Part shown: positions 1-8,309 of the stretch, in pieces
How the letters are laid out: each line of letters opens with the position of its first letter
Position numbering within the stretch: the first letter of the stretch is position 1
Assembly (NCBI RefSeq): GCF_000279145.1
Contig: NC_018178.1
Location: forward strand, 992,001 to 1,056,000
DNA: 64,000 nucleotides
Source: Melioribacter roseus P3M-2
Lineage (GTDB): Bacteria > Bacteroidota > Ignavibacteria > Ignavibacteriales > Melioribacteraceae
Direction of reading: 5' to 3'
Made by a program: the position numbers and the translations under genes
The notes under the pieces: model-generated
Databases searched by the model: none
What the model was told of the DNA's origin: nothing
Seen by the model: the letters and a program-made list of their open reading frames with translations, nothing else

Positions 1-1
1 C

Positions 2-382
2 GATCTTCTCGCCGGAAAAACATACAAACTAAAAATCGGCGCTTTGAAGACGGAAATGCATGTCGAAAAAATCGAGACCGTTCTGGACGCTTCATCTCTG
101 GCTGTATATGAAAATCCCGGGAAAGTAAGTCGTCACGAAGTAGCGCGCGTAATAATCAACACGCACAAGCCGATTCCATTCGATTTACAGGGCGAAATAA
201 AGGACACAAGCAGATTTGTAATTGTTGAGGAGTACGATATTTCCGGCGGAGGCATAATAACGGAAGAATTGAAAGATTCCGAACCCTCATCCGCCGCCGA
301 TTTCAGGCAATTCGAATCGGAGCTCTATCAACTGATAACAAAATATTTCCCCCATTGGGAAATAAACATTAATCACCAATAA
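2..382 (+). CDS. cysN: CysN, sulfate adenylyltransferase large subunit (3' part only)
   Basis: This is the C-terminal ~126 residues of the GTP-driving subunit of ATP sulfurylase, which with CysD converts sulfate and ATP to APS. The open frame runs back to the window edge without a stop, so the start lies outside; a TTG at 44 is not the real start. The visible part is the C-terminal beta-barrel domain that follows the GTPase domain in CysN/NodQ/EF-Tu relatives: the stretches KIGALKTEMHVEKIETVLDA, GKVSRHEVARVII and SRFVIVEEYDISGGGII match the usual CysN ending. It is followed 11 bp later by the siroheme synthase gene on the same strand, so sulfate activation and sulfite reduction appear co-transcribed. 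The GTPase motifs cannot be checked here. Confidence 0.85.
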   Translation, partial: DLLAGKTYKLKIGALKTEMHVEKIETVLDASSLAVYENPGKVSRHEVARVIINTHKPIPFDLQGEIKDTSRFVIVEEYDISGGGIITEELKDSEPSSAADFRQFESELYQLITKYFPHWEININHQ

Positions 383-393
383 GCGAGGCTTTT

Positions 394-1683
394 ATGTATA
401 AAATAAAATCTTTACCGGTGCTTCTCCGCAATCCGAAAATACTTGTCATCGGAGGAGGGAATGTTGCCGGTCAAAAGATATCCGTACTTCTCCAAAACAA
501 CGTCGATTTCGTCGCCATTGCAGAGCATTTCCGGGAGGAATTGCAAAATCTTGAGTTCAAAAGACTGACAAAATCCTTCGAGAAGAAAGACGCGGAAGGA
601 TTCGACATAATTATCGACGCAACCGGCAATCCGGAAGTTAATCGTCAATTGAAAGAGTTAAAAAAAGAACGCTTCTTTCTGCTCAACACTGTCGACGTGC
701 CGCAGGAATGCGACTTTTATTTTTCATCTCTTTTGCTCTATAATAATCTTAAAATTGCCATATCGAGCGACGGAGCAAGTCCTACATTAACGCAGGTAGT
801 CCGGGATAGAATCAAAAATTATTTACCCGCCAAACTCGAAGAATTAGCGGAAAAAAAATTGAACGAGCGTAGCAGCGGCATAGTCGACGTCGAATCGACC
901 AGGTCGGAAACCGAACGGCTTTTCGGAAAAGTATTTATTGTAGGATGCGGCGTCGGCGGCGTCGAGTTTCTTACGGTCAAAGCTTATCATATTTTAAAAG
1001 AAGGAATAGACGCGGCTGTATACGACAATCTAGTATCGGACGAAATACTCTCCATCCTGCCCGGCAGAGTGGAAAAAATTTACGCCGGCAAATCGAAAGG
1101 CTCGCATTCGATGACGCAGGAAGAGATAAATACACTTCTCGTAAAACTAGCCTCGGAAGGGAAACGCGTGGGACGCCTCAAAAACGGAGACCCGTATATA
1201 TTCGGACGCGGAAGCGAAGAAGCGCTCCATTTGATAAACAACAAAATCGACGTCGAAATAATACCCGGAATATCGTCGGCCACAGCCGCTCCGTTGTTAG
1301 CCGGAATACCGCCGACGTCGCGTAATTTTTCTTCCTCGGTTTCAATAGTCACCGGCCATCTCAAGGGAGGAGAATTCGATTATTCGTGGATCGATTTACT
1401 AAAGAGGAAAAATCACACGACCGTTGTGTTGATGGGCGTCACTTATGCGGATAAAATTTCCGAACTGGCAAGAAAACAGAAAGTCGACGATTTTACGCCT
1501 GCGGCGGTTATTTCCAATGCAGGACGCCGCGATCAAAAAGTTGAAATCGGCGCATTATCGGACTTGGAGGAACTTGCGGCTCGCGCAGTTCAACCGTCTT
1601 TGATTGTTTTCGGAGATGTAGTTAATCTCTCACGAATTTTACCGCGCTACACGGTTAACGAATTTATCAATCAACAAGTTTGA
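394..1683 (+). CDS. cysG: CysG-like siroheme synthase (precorrin-2 dehydrogenase/ferrochelatase + SUMT)
   Basis: A two-domain protein of 429 residues that would make siroheme for the sulfite reductase encoded next. Residues ~1-150 form a Met8/CysG N-terminal domain: GGGNVAGQK dinucleotide loop at ~20-28, NTVDVP with the conserved Asp at 101, and the ISSDGASP loop. Residues ~178-429 form a uroporphyrinogen-III C-methyltransferase domain with HSMTQEEIN, GDPYIFGRG, PGISSATAAP, TGH and VVLMG. Oddities: the invariant GxGPGD motif reads GCGVGG (184-189), so the Asp that matters for CysG methyltransferase activity is Gly189, and the usual RLKGGDP is RLKNGDP. The domain is otherwise well kept, so the methylation step may be altered or supplied elsewhere. 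The gene starts at an ATG after GCGAGG, 11 bp after cysN. Confidence 0.85.
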   Translation: MYKIKSLPVLLRNPKILVIGGGNVAGQKISVLLQNNVDFVAIAEHFREELQNLEFKRLTKSFEKKDAEGFDIIIDATGNPEVNRQLKELKKERFFLLNTVDVPQECDFYFSSLLLYNNLKIAISSDGASPTLTQVVRDRIKNYLPAKLEELAEKKLNERSSGIVDVESTRSETERLFGKVFIVGCGVGGVEFLTVKAYHILKEGIDAAVYDNLVSDEILSILPGRVEKIYAGKSKGSHSMTQEEINTLLVKLASEGKRVGRLKNGDPYIFGRGSEEALHLINNKIDVEIIPGISSATAAPLLAGIPPTSRNFSSSVSIVTGHLKGGEFDYSWIDLLKRKNHTTVVLMGVTYADKISELARKQKVDDFTPAAVISNAGRRDQKVEIGALSDLEELAARAVQPSLIVFGDVVNLSRILPRYTVNEFINQQV

Positions 1684-1696
1684 AAGGAAAAACACC

Positions 1697-3865
1697 ATGA
1701 ACGCAATTTTGGACAAAATAGATATTAACAGCGGGTACGATATCTACAAAGAAATCGACGAATACGAAACGGTCATTCGGAATTTTTTCGATAAAAAAAT
1801 TCACCCGGAAAGATTCAAAAGCTATCGTTTAATTTACGGCACATACGGAGTCCGGCATCACGAAGAAGGAACGCACATGCAGCGGATTAAAATTCCCGGC
1901 GGATTTATCCTTTCGGATCAGATGAAAACAATAGCGGAACTGACGAGGGATTACGCGGCATCTGGACACGCTCATATTACCACGCGACAGGATATTCAAC
2001 TTCATTACGTAGCGCTTGAAAACATACCGGCGCTACTCAGGCGTTTGGCAAACGTCGGAATTACAACTCGCGAAGCGTGCGGCAACAGCATTCGCAACAT
2101 TACCGCTTCTTATCTGAGCGGAATAAACCCAAACGAAATATTCGATATTGTGCCATACGCTCTCTATTGCACGCGCTATTTTTTGCGCCATCCTCTCTCT
2201 TCAACTCTGCCGCGCAAATTCAAGATCTCCTTTTCGGAGAGCGACGAAGATTTTGCATACGCACAAATGCACGATATCGGAGCCATTGCCCGAATCGAAA
2301 ACGGCGAACGTGGATTTAAGGTTTATGCCGGAGGCGGACTCGGAGCGGTACCGATGACCGCTAATTTGTTGACCGAATTTATTAACGAAGCCGACTTTTT
2401 CCTTTTGATCGAATCGGCACTCAGAGTTTTTCACAAACACGGGAAAGCCGAAAGAGAAAACCGCAACAAAGCCCGAATGAAATTTTTTATTTCCCGGGTC
2501 GGTTTCGAAAAATTCCGTGAATTGACGTTTGCCGAACTTAAATTGCTCAAAAAGACAAGGAACATCGGCGGAGACCTGAAAAAATATATTGAAATCTTTC
2601 CCCTGCCTGCGCCAACTAAAAACGGAAGGGACGACGGACTTCCGAATAACAAAAGAATATCCGAACCCGCTATCAAAGAATTCATTGAATTGAGGGATAA
2701 CCGCTACTGGGATATTTTCAACGAGGGATTAATCGAACAGCGACAAAAGGGTTATACCGCGCTTTTAATCAAACCGGAACTCGGAAACCTGAATCCGGAG
2801 GAGTTGAACATATTGGCGGAATTTTCGGATAATTACGGCGGCGGTTATGCCTTGCTTACGCCTGCTCAAAATATTTTAATACCGTGGATTAATAACGAAT
2901 TTATCTACGACGCGTATAATTTCCTGGCTGAAAGATCGTTTTTCAAACAAGTTTCCGGCTCGACCCGCGATATAGTCTCTTGCCCGGGAGCATTTTCGTG
3001 CCGGCTTGCAGTAACCCATCCGTATAATCTTGCCCATGATATCGGTCTTAACAACGAAGAATTAGGAGGTTTACGAATTCATATTTCCGGCTGCCCAAAT
3101 TCATGCGGTCAGCATCACATCGGCGACATAGGGCTCTACGGGGCTTCGATTAAAAGCGGCGGCGGAATCGCTCCGCATTACGTTGTCCTGCTCGGCGGCA
3201 ATATTCGTATCGGAAAGATAGGAAAGGTTATCGGAAAAATACCCGCCCGCCACGCTCACAATTTTATTGCGCGAACGGTCGAGCTCTGGAACGAAGAAAA
3301 AAACGGGAATGAACAATTCCACGAGTTTGTCGACAGATTGGGATTCGAACCTTTCAGAAAAATACTTGCAGATTACGCCGTTTCTAACAATACTTCCGAC
3401 GATTTATACAAAGAACCCGGCTTCGACGAAAACTATAAGATGGAAGCAGAAAGCAGGGGCGAATGCGCCGGCAGCCTTCTCGATTTAATGGCTGTAAATC
3501 TGTTCGATTCCATTCGTAATATTTACGAAGCTCAGGACGACATTAAAGCGGGATTGATTAACGATGCCAAACGGAAATGTCTGGAATCGATACTTCTTTC
3601 TTCAAAAATGTTCGTTTTTTTAGAAGGAATCGAACCTGAAACAGAAAACGATATCCTCAGCGAATTCGTAAATCGGATAGCCGCTAAAAATTGGCTCTGC
3701 AACGACTGGAGCAATCTTAAGGACATATATTACGAGCTGAAAAACAGTCCGGGCGATAAAATTGACGAACTGTTTAATTATTCAAAGGAATTTGTATACG
3801 ACTGCGATAAATCGTTTGTACGCTTGCAGCCGAACCTCAAAATCCAACAATGCATCAACAATTAA
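1697..3865 (+). CDS. Assimilatory sulfite (or nitrite) reductase, siroheme/4Fe-4S
   Basis: A siroheme-iron-sulfur reductase performing six-electron reduction, most likely sulfite to sulfide given cysN and cysG upstream and sulfur-transfer genes downstream. The Fe-S/siroheme ligands are Cys429 and Cys435 (SCPGAFSC) and Cys466 and Cys470 (GCPNSCGQHHIGDIG). The N-terminal half has the paired ferredoxin-like domains with the TTRQDIQLHY siroheme-binding stretch. At 722 residues it is about 150 longer than a plain ferredoxin-type enzyme: residues ~580-722 form a mainly helical C-terminal extension (starting near GECAGSLLDL) that resembles a HEPN-type helical bundle, seen in related Bacteroidota proteins. 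Start ATG follows AAAGGA. It ends 15 bp before a TusA-like gene. Nitrite cannot be excluded as substrate, but the context favours sulfite. Confidence 0.88.
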   Translation: MNAILDKIDINSGYDIYKEIDEYETVIRNFFDKKIHPERFKSYRLIYGTYGVRHHEEGTHMQRIKIPGGFILSDQMKTIAELTRDYAASGHAHITTRQDIQLHYVALENIPALLRRLANVGITTREACGNSIRNITASYLSGINPNEIFDIVPYALYCTRYFLRHPLSSTLPRKFKISFSESDEDFAYAQMHDIGAIARIENGERGFKVYAGGGLGAVPMTANLLTEFINEADFFLLIESALRVFHKHGKAERENRNKARMKFFISRVGFEKFRELTFAELKLLKKTRNIGGDLKKYIEIFPLPAPTKNGRDDGLPNNKRISEPAIKEFIELRDNRYWDIFNEGLIEQRQKGYTALLIKPELGNLNPEELNILAEFSDNYGGGYALLTPAQNILIPWINNEFIYDAYNFLAERSFFKQVSGSTRDIVSCPGAFSCRLAVTHPYNLAHDIGLNNEELGGLRIHISGCPNSCGQHHIGDIGLYGASIKSGGGIAPHYVVLLGGNIRIGKIGKVIGKIPARHAHNFIARTVELWNEEKNGNEQFHEFVDRLGFEPFRKILADYAVSNNTSDDLYKEPGFDENYKMEAESRGECAGSLLDLMAVNLFDSIRNIYEAQDDIKAGLINDAKRKCLESILLSSKMFVFLEGIEPETENDILSEFVNRIAAKNWLCNDWSNLKDIYYELKNSPGDKIDELFNYSKEFVYDCDKSFVRLQPNLKIQQCINN

Positions 3866-3880
3866 GGAGATTAAAACGCA

Positions 3881-4135
3881 ATGAAAGGAAATTCTAATGC
3901 AACCGTGCATAAACTCGATCTGAGCGGAGTTGCCTGCCCGATTAATTACGTAAAGGCAAAATTGAAATTAGATGAAATTAACGGCGGCGAATATCTCGAA
4001 ATTATTCTCGACGACGGTCAACCGATAAAAAACGTCCCGCTCTCATTGGAGCAGGACGGTCATAAAGTTACGGAAAAGGTGAAATTCGGTTTGCGCCAAT
4101 GGAAAATAACAGTCAAAAAAGGGACATGCTGTTGA
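3881..4135 (+). CDS. TusA/SirA-family sulfur carrier (first copy)
   Basis: A small (84 aa) TusA-like protein expected to carry persulfide sulfur on Cys19 in the family's ACP/CPxP-type motif (GVACPINYVKAKL). The protein also ends in two cysteines (GTCC), which is unusual and could be a second thiol site. RBS AAGGAG precedes the ATG. It sits between the sulfite reductase and the Rrf2 regulator; a second TusA-like gene lies near the end of the cluster (8306). In this context it probably passes sulfide/sulfane sulfur from the reductase towards the thiocarboxylate machinery, rather than tRNA thiolation. The specific partner is inference. Confidence 0.85.
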   Translation: MKGNSNATVHKLDLSGVACPINYVKAKLKLDEINGGEYLEIILDDGQPIKNVPLSLEQDGHKVTEKVKFGLRQWKITVKKGTCC

Positions 4136-4160
4136 TTTTAAACAGAGGATTCGGTATAAT
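4132..4160 (+). promoter_or_regulatory. Sigma70-type promoter of the rrf2-cysK-hcy-like unit
   Basis: TTGATT (4132-4137), a 17-nt spacer and a perfect TATAAT (4155-4160). The -35 box overlaps the tusA stop codon, so it is an internal promoter that can drive rrf2, cysK and the downstream carrier genes independently of cysN. Confidence 0.7.
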
Positions 4161-4188
4161 TACTACCAATAAGATTAAAATGGTAGTA
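4161..4188. promoter_or_regulatory. Inverted-repeat operator, probably for the Rrf2 protein
   Basis: Perfect 8-bp arms TACTACCA (4161-4168) and TGGTAGTA (4181-4188) separated by 12 nt. The repeat begins directly after the -10 box and ends 3 bp before the rrf2 ATG, so a protein bound here would block initiation. Autoregulation by the Rrf2 protein is inferred from position. Confidence 0.65.
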
Positions 4189-4191
4189 TAT

Positions 4192-4632
4192 ATGAAACTT
4201 TCAACGCGTAGTCGTTACGGAGTAAAAATTTTGCTCGAAATTGCATTAGCCGATTCGGAAACATCCGCAGGGGAAAATTCACCAGTAACAGTAAAAAATA
4301 TTGCGGAAAGACAGAAAATATCAGAAAAATATCTGAGTAAGCTGATAATTGCGCTTAAGGGCGCAGGTTTGATAAAATCATACAGGGGAACCAACGGCGG
4401 ATATTTACTGTCTCGGAGCCCTTCGGAAATCAACATGCTGGAAGTAGTCAAAACGCTCGAAGGCGATTTATTGATTTCGGAAATGCCTGAGTCGGACAAA
4501 TACTGCCCTGTGGAAAATATGTGGGAAGGGTTGCGTTCGGTTATGGAAAAACACTTAAAAAATATTACTCTTAACGATTTGCTGGAAGATTACAAAAAGC
4601 ACAACACACAAGCAATAACGTTTGAAATATGA
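4192..4632 (+). CDS. Rrf2-family transcriptional regulator (CymR-like)
   Basis: A 146-residue winged-helix regulator: [34 protein letters not shown] recognition region and the [12 protein letters not shown] wing are diagnostic of Rrf2. A longer open frame runs back to 4099, but the ATG at 4192 gives the canonical Rrf2 N-terminus and lies after the promoter and operator. Only one Cys (Cys105) is present in the region where IscR has three ligands, so an iron-sulfur cluster is unlikely and a CymR-type sulfur regulator fits better. The gene overlaps cysK by 4 bp; in Firmicutes CymR works as a complex with CysK, so the tight coupling suggests the same arrangement here (inference). Confidence 0.85.
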   Translation: MKLSTRSRYGVKILLEIALADSETSAGENSPVTVKNIAERQKISEKYLSKLIIALKGAGLIKSYRGTNGGYLLSRSPSEINMLEVVKTLEGDLLISEMPESDKYCPVENMWEGLRSVMEKHLKNITLNDLLEDYKKHNTQAITFEI

Positions 4633-5591
4633 AGATAGCCGAAAACATAACAAAATTAGTGGGCAGAACGCCGCTTGTAAGCATAAACAAAATTACGCGT
4701 AACGCTTACGCTCGAGTGGCCGCCAAACTCGAATCTTTCAATCCCGGCGGCTCGGTAAAAGATCGAATCGGTTTGGCGATGATTGAAGAGGCTGAAAAGA
4801 ATGGGATTCTGAAACCGGGGAGTTTGATTATCGAACCGACCTCGGGAAATACCGGGCTGGCGCTGGCGTATGTAGCGGCGGCTAAAGGCTACAAAGTAAT
4901 AATTACAATGCCGGAAAGCATGAGCATCGAAAGACGAAAGATACTCGAATTATTCGGAGCCAAAGTAATTCTCACTCCCGCCGACAAAGGAATGAACGGC
5001 TCAATTGAAAAAGCCGAAGAATTGCTCAGGGCGCATCCCGGCGCATTTATGCCGTATCAGTTCCGGAACGCCGCCAATCCCGATATACACCGCCGTACGA
5101 CCGCGCTCGAAATCTGGAACGATACCGACGGTAAAGTGGACATTTTTGTGGCGGGAGTCGGTACCGGCGGCACTATAACCGGAGTGGCGGAGGTTCTCAA
5201 ATCGCGGAATTCCGGAATAAAAATAGTCGCCGTAGAACCGGAGGGCTCTCCCGTTTTATCCGGCGGCAAGCCAGGTCCTCATATGATTCAGGGCATCGGA
5301 GCGGGATTTATACCCGAAGTTCTCAACACTCAAATTATCGACGAAATTATTCAGGTCAAAAACGAAGAAGCAATCGAAATGAGCAAAAGAATAATTTCAG
5401 AGGAAGGGATTCTCGCCGGAATATCGAGCGGCGCTGCGATGTACGCCGCCCTGAAAATTGCCGAATCGATCGAAAATAAGGACAAATTAATTGTGGCTAT
5501 TTTTCCGGACACAGGAGAACGATATTTATCGCTTCCATTTTTTTCTAAAAACAACGGAGTAAATTATGAATCTGACAATCAACGGAAATAA
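4629..5591 (+). CDS. cysK: Cysteine synthase (O-acetylserine or O-phosphoserine sulfhydrylase)
   Basis: A PLP enzyme of 320 aa that replaces the beta-substituent of an activated serine with sulfur to give cysteine. The PLP lysine is Lys44 in [19 protein letters not shown] and [10 protein letters not shown] are the substrate and phosphate loops; the end PDTGERYLS is typical. It overlaps rrf2 by 4 bp (ATGA) and the ThiS-like gene by 26 bp, which implies translational coupling with a sulfur carrier. That neighbourhood resembles Mycobacterium CysM-CysO-Mec+, so sulfur may come from a carrier thiocarboxylate instead of, or as well as, free sulfide. CysK versus CysM specificity cannot be settled from the sequence. 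Confidence 0.9.
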   Translation: MKIAENITKLVGRTPLVSINKITRNAYARVAAKLESFNPGGSVKDRIGLAMIEEAEKNGILKPGSLIIEPTSGNTGLALAYVAAAKGYKVIITMPESMSIERRKILELFGAKVILTPADKGMNGSIEKAEELLRAHPGAFMPYQFRNAANPDIHRRTTALEIWNDTDGKVDIFVAGVGTGGTITGVAEVLKSRNSGIKIVAVEPEGSPVLSGGKPGPHMIQGIGAGFIPEVLNTQIIDEIIQVKNEEAIEMSKRIISEEGILAGISSGAAMYAALKIAESIENKDKLIVAIFPDTGERYLSLPFFSKNNGVNYESDNQRK

Positions 5592-5778
5592 CGAAAATAT
5601 AGAGAAAGATAAATTAACCGTATCGGAACTGCTCAAACTAAAAGACGTTGAAATGCCCGAGATGGTCTCCGTAGAACTCAACGGCGAAATTTTAGACCGC
5701 GACAAATACGACACAACAGAATTGAAAGATTCCGACGTAATTGAATTTCTATATTTCATGGGCGGAGGCGGCAATTGA
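5566..5778 (+). CDS. ThiS/MoaD/CysO-like sulfur carrier with GGGGN tail
   Basis: A 70-residue ubiquitin-fold sulfur carrier ([48 protein letters not shown]). Ordinary ThiS/MoaD proteins end in a free Gly-Gly that is adenylated and thiocarboxylated; this one ends G66-G69 followed by Asn70, so the last residue must be removed before activation. A JAMM metalloprotease (8536) and an E1-like adenylyltransferase (7017) in the same cluster supply both steps. It overlaps cysK by 26 bp and the next gene by 4 bp. The closest described parallels are HcyS of Wolinella and CysO of Mycobacterium; a role in thiamine or molybdopterin synthesis is less likely because no thi or moa genes are near. Confidence 0.85.
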   Translation: MNLTINGNNENIEKDKLTVSELLKLKDVEMPEMVSVELNGEILDRDKYDTTELKDSDVIEFLYFMGGGGN

Positions 5779-7007
5779 ATTTCGAAACCGCGGCGGTACA
5801 CGCCGGTAGCATAAAAGACAGTACCGGAGCCACTCACGCTCCCGTTTATCAATCCGCATCGTTTGCCTACGAAAAAGCGGGCGAAATCGAGTGCGTTTTT
5901 CAGGGGAAGAAATTCGGCTACGTTTATTCAAGAATTTCGAATCCCACTGTAACTGCGTTCGAACTTAGGATGAATGCGCTCGAAGGCGGAATCGGCGCAA
6001 TTGCAACCTCTTCCGGCATGTCGGCTATTGCGACGACTGCTTTTACTCTAGCGGAAAACGGCTCGGAAATCGTAGCTTCGAAATCGCTCTTCGGAGGCAC
6101 CTATCTTTTCTTTAAAGAAATATTGGAAAGTTCCGGCGTTAAAGTTATATACGCCGATTTCAATTCTGCGGACGATATCGAAAGTTCGATATCCGAAAGA
6201 ACGCGTTTTCTCTTTCTTGAATCGATAAGCAATCCGAAACTCGAAATCTACGATTTGAAAAAAATCTCGGCGACAGCCCGGAAATACAATCTTCCTCTAG
6301 TCGTGGACAACACTGTAACGACCCCATATTTGTGGCGCGCAAAAGATTTCGGCGCCGACATCATAATTCATTCAGCCACAAAATATATTACCGGAAACGG
6401 AACGGCGGTCGGCGGCGTTTTAATCGACACGGGAAATTATAAATGGAATTCGCATCAGTCGACAAAAATCAAGTCGTACGCAGGCAAAGCCGGTTCTTTT
6501 GCCTTCATAGCCGCGGCGCGTTCCAAAGTTTATCAACATTTGGGATTCGCTCCCGCTCCTCAAAACGTCTTTTTTCATCTACTGGGATTGGAAACTCTGG
6601 CTCTCCGGATGGAAAGACATTGTTCGAACGCTCTTAAATTAGCGGAGTTTTTCAGAGAACAGCCCAAAATCACATCGGTCAATTATCCGGGTTTGAACGA
6701 CAACAGATATCGTCAAGCCGCACTCCGGCAATTCGGGGACAGGTACGGCGGATTGCTAACTATCGAACTGGAAGGCAGAGAAAAATGCTTCGATCTGATT
6801 GATAATCTGAAATACGCAAAAAACCTGGCTAACATAGGCGATACAAAAACTTTAATAATTCACCCCGAGTCGACTATTTATTCGAACTGCAGCGGCGATG
6901 AAAAATCGAACGCCGGAGTTAATTCCCGATTGCTCAGAATATCCGTCGGCATCGAAAACATAAACGATATAATCGAAGATTTCAGTTCAGCTCTCGAAAA
7001 AATATAA
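5775..7007 (+). CDS. metY: O-acetylhomoserine sulfhydrylase (MetY-type)
   Basis: A Cys/Met-metabolism PLP enzyme of 410 aa that makes homocysteine from O-acetylhomoserine and a sulfur donor. Seen: TAAVHAG start, YSRISNPT, SSGMSAI, VVDNT, and the PLP lysine Lys203 in SATKYITGNG. Initiation is at TTG (5775), overlapping the carrier's stop codon by 4 bp, so the two proteins are made together. In Wolinella, MetY takes sulfur from the HcyS thiocarboxylate; the same use is inferred here. Cystathionine gamma-synthase is an alternative, but length, sequence and context favour the sulfhydrylase. Confidence 0.87.
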   Translation: MNFETAAVHAGSIKDSTGATHAPVYQSASFAYEKAGEIECVFQGKKFGYVYSRISNPTVTAFELRMNALEGGIGAIATSSGMSAIATTAFTLAENGSEIVASKSLFGGTYLFFKEILESSGVKVIYADFNSADDIESSISERTRFLFLESISNPKLEIYDLKKISATARKYNLPLVVDNTVTTPYLWRAKDFGADIIIHSATKYITGNGTAVGGVLIDTGNYKWNSHQSTKIKSYAGKAGSFAFIAAARSKVYQHLGFAPAPQNVFFHLLGLETLALRMERHCSNALKLAEFFREQPKITSVNYPGLNDNRYRQAALRQFGDRYGGLLTIELEGREKCFDLIDNLKYAKNLANIGDTKTLIIHPESTIYSNCSGDEKSNAGVNSRLLRISVGIENINDIIEDFSSALEKI

Positions 7008-7016
7008 GGATTCAAA

Positions 7017-7817
7017 ATGAACTTCACGGAAGAACAAATATACCGCTACAGCCGAAATATAATTTTGAAAGAAGTGGGAGGGAAAGGACAGGAGAAGCTG
7101 CTTTCGTCGAAAGCGCTGGTCGTCGGAGCGGGCGGCTTAGGCTCTCCAATTCTTCTCTATCTGGCGGCAGCCGGAGTGGGAACTCTCGGAATTATCGACA
7201 GCGACATAGTCGATTTAAGCAATCTGCAGCGACAAATAATTCACTTTACGGACGACCTCGACAAACCGAAAGTCGAGTCAGCCGCCGAAAAAATATCGCG
7301 CGTCAATCCGGACGTCAAAGTTATTCCGTACAAAGTCAGACTCGATTCTTCGAACATCGAGGAAATAATCGAGGATTACGATTTTATCATAGACGGAACC
7401 GACAATTTCCCGACTAAATTTTTAATCAACGACGCATGCGTGATGCGAGGCAAACCATTTTCGCATGCCGGAATACTCAGATTCGACGGTCAAACTTTCA
7501 CACACGTGCCCGGCAGCATGTGTTACAGATGCATCTTCAAGGAACCGCCTCCGAAAGGAGTCGTTCCTACCTGCAGCGAAGCCGGGATACTGGGCGCGGT
7601 AGCGGGCGTAATCGGAAGCATTCAAGCGGTGGAAGCCCTTAAATTTTTGACCGGAGCGGGAGATTTATTGACCGACCGCCTCTTGACATTCAACGCTCTC
7701 CGGGGAGGTTTCCGCGAAGTGAAACTCAAAAAAAATAAAAACTGCCCGGTGTGCGGGGAAACTCCGACAATTAAAGAACTGAAAGATTACGAGCAACCCG
7801 CTTGCGATCTAAAATAA
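7017..7817 (+). CDS. ThiF/MoeB/HcyF-like E1 adenylyltransferase
   Basis: Activates the C-terminal glycine of the sulfur carrier by adenylation. The 266-residue sequence has the nucleotide loop GAGGLGSP, the DxVDLSNLQRQ motif, the GTDNFPTKFLINDAC segment, a likely catalytic Cys186 in PTCSEAGILG, and a zinc site made of Cys169/Cys172 (CYRC) and Cys243/Cys246 (CPVC). No rhodanese domain is fused, so sulfur must come from another protein, plausibly the TusA or DsrE2-like neighbours. It lies 9 bp after metY and 12 bp before the DsrE-like gene. Confidence 0.9.
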   Translation: MNFTEEQIYRYSRNIILKEVGGKGQEKLLSSKALVVGAGGLGSPILLYLAAAGVGTLGIIDSDIVDLSNLQRQIIHFTDDLDKPKVESAAEKISRVNPDVKVIPYKVRLDSSNIEEIIEDYDFIIDGTDNFPTKFLINDACVMRGKPFSHAGILRFDGQTFTHVPGSMCYRCIFKEPPPKGVVPTCSEAGILGAVAGVIGSIQAVEALKFLTGAGDLLTDRLLTFNALRGGFREVKLKKNKNCPVCGETPTIKELKDYEQPACDLK

Positions 7818-7829
7818 AGGAATAAAACA

Positions 7830-8309
7830 ATGGCAAATAAAAAGAAAATATCGATTGTTCTTTTCAGCGGCGACTTCGACAAGGCAATTGCGGCATTTAC
7901 AATCGCCTCGGGAGCCGCCGCCGTTAATTACGAAGTTAATCTGTTTTTTACTTTCTGGGGACTAAACACAATAAAACAAAAGAAAGGCAGAAGCGCAATC
8001 GGAAGAGGCTTCCTTGCGAGAGCCTTCAATTTTTTGATGGGCGGCTTCAAAAACCTTCCGCTCAGCCGTCTCAACTTCGCAGGCATAAGTCCGAAACTTA
8101 TGACCGGAATGATGAAAAAAAGGAACGTAGCGACTCTTGCCGAACTTATCGACGCAGCCATTCAATTAAAAGCAAATTTTTACGCCTGCGAAATGTCGAT
8201 GAATATTCTCGGATTAAAGAAAGAAGATTTTATTCCCGAAATTAAAGAAGTTCTCGGCGTGGCAAAATTCTTAAACTTATCAGAAGACGGAGAGATATTA
8301 TTCATATGA
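7830..8309 (+). CDS. DsrE/DsrF-like (DsrE2-type) sulfur-transfer protein
   Basis: A 159-aa DsrE2-family protein: KKISIVLFSGDFDKAIAAFTIASGAAA start, a hydrophobic FFTFWGLNTIKQ segment and a C-terminal FYACEMSMNILGL with Cys120 as candidate persulfide site. DsrE2 proteins commonly pair with TusA and rhodanese in sulfane sulfur trafficking. Here the gene overlaps the second tusA-like gene by 4 bp. The central LARAFNFLMGGFKNLPL and KLMTGMMKKR stretches suggest a membrane-associated surface. The role as donor to the E1/carrier pair is inference. Confidence 0.82.
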   Translation: MANKKKISIVLFSGDFDKAIAAFTIASGAAAVNYEVNLFFTFWGLNTIKQKKGRSAIGRGFLARAFNFLMGGFKNLPLSRLNFAGISPKLMTGMMKKRNVATLAELIDAAIQLKANFYACEMSMNILGLKKEDFIPEIKEVLGVAKFLNLSEDGEILFI

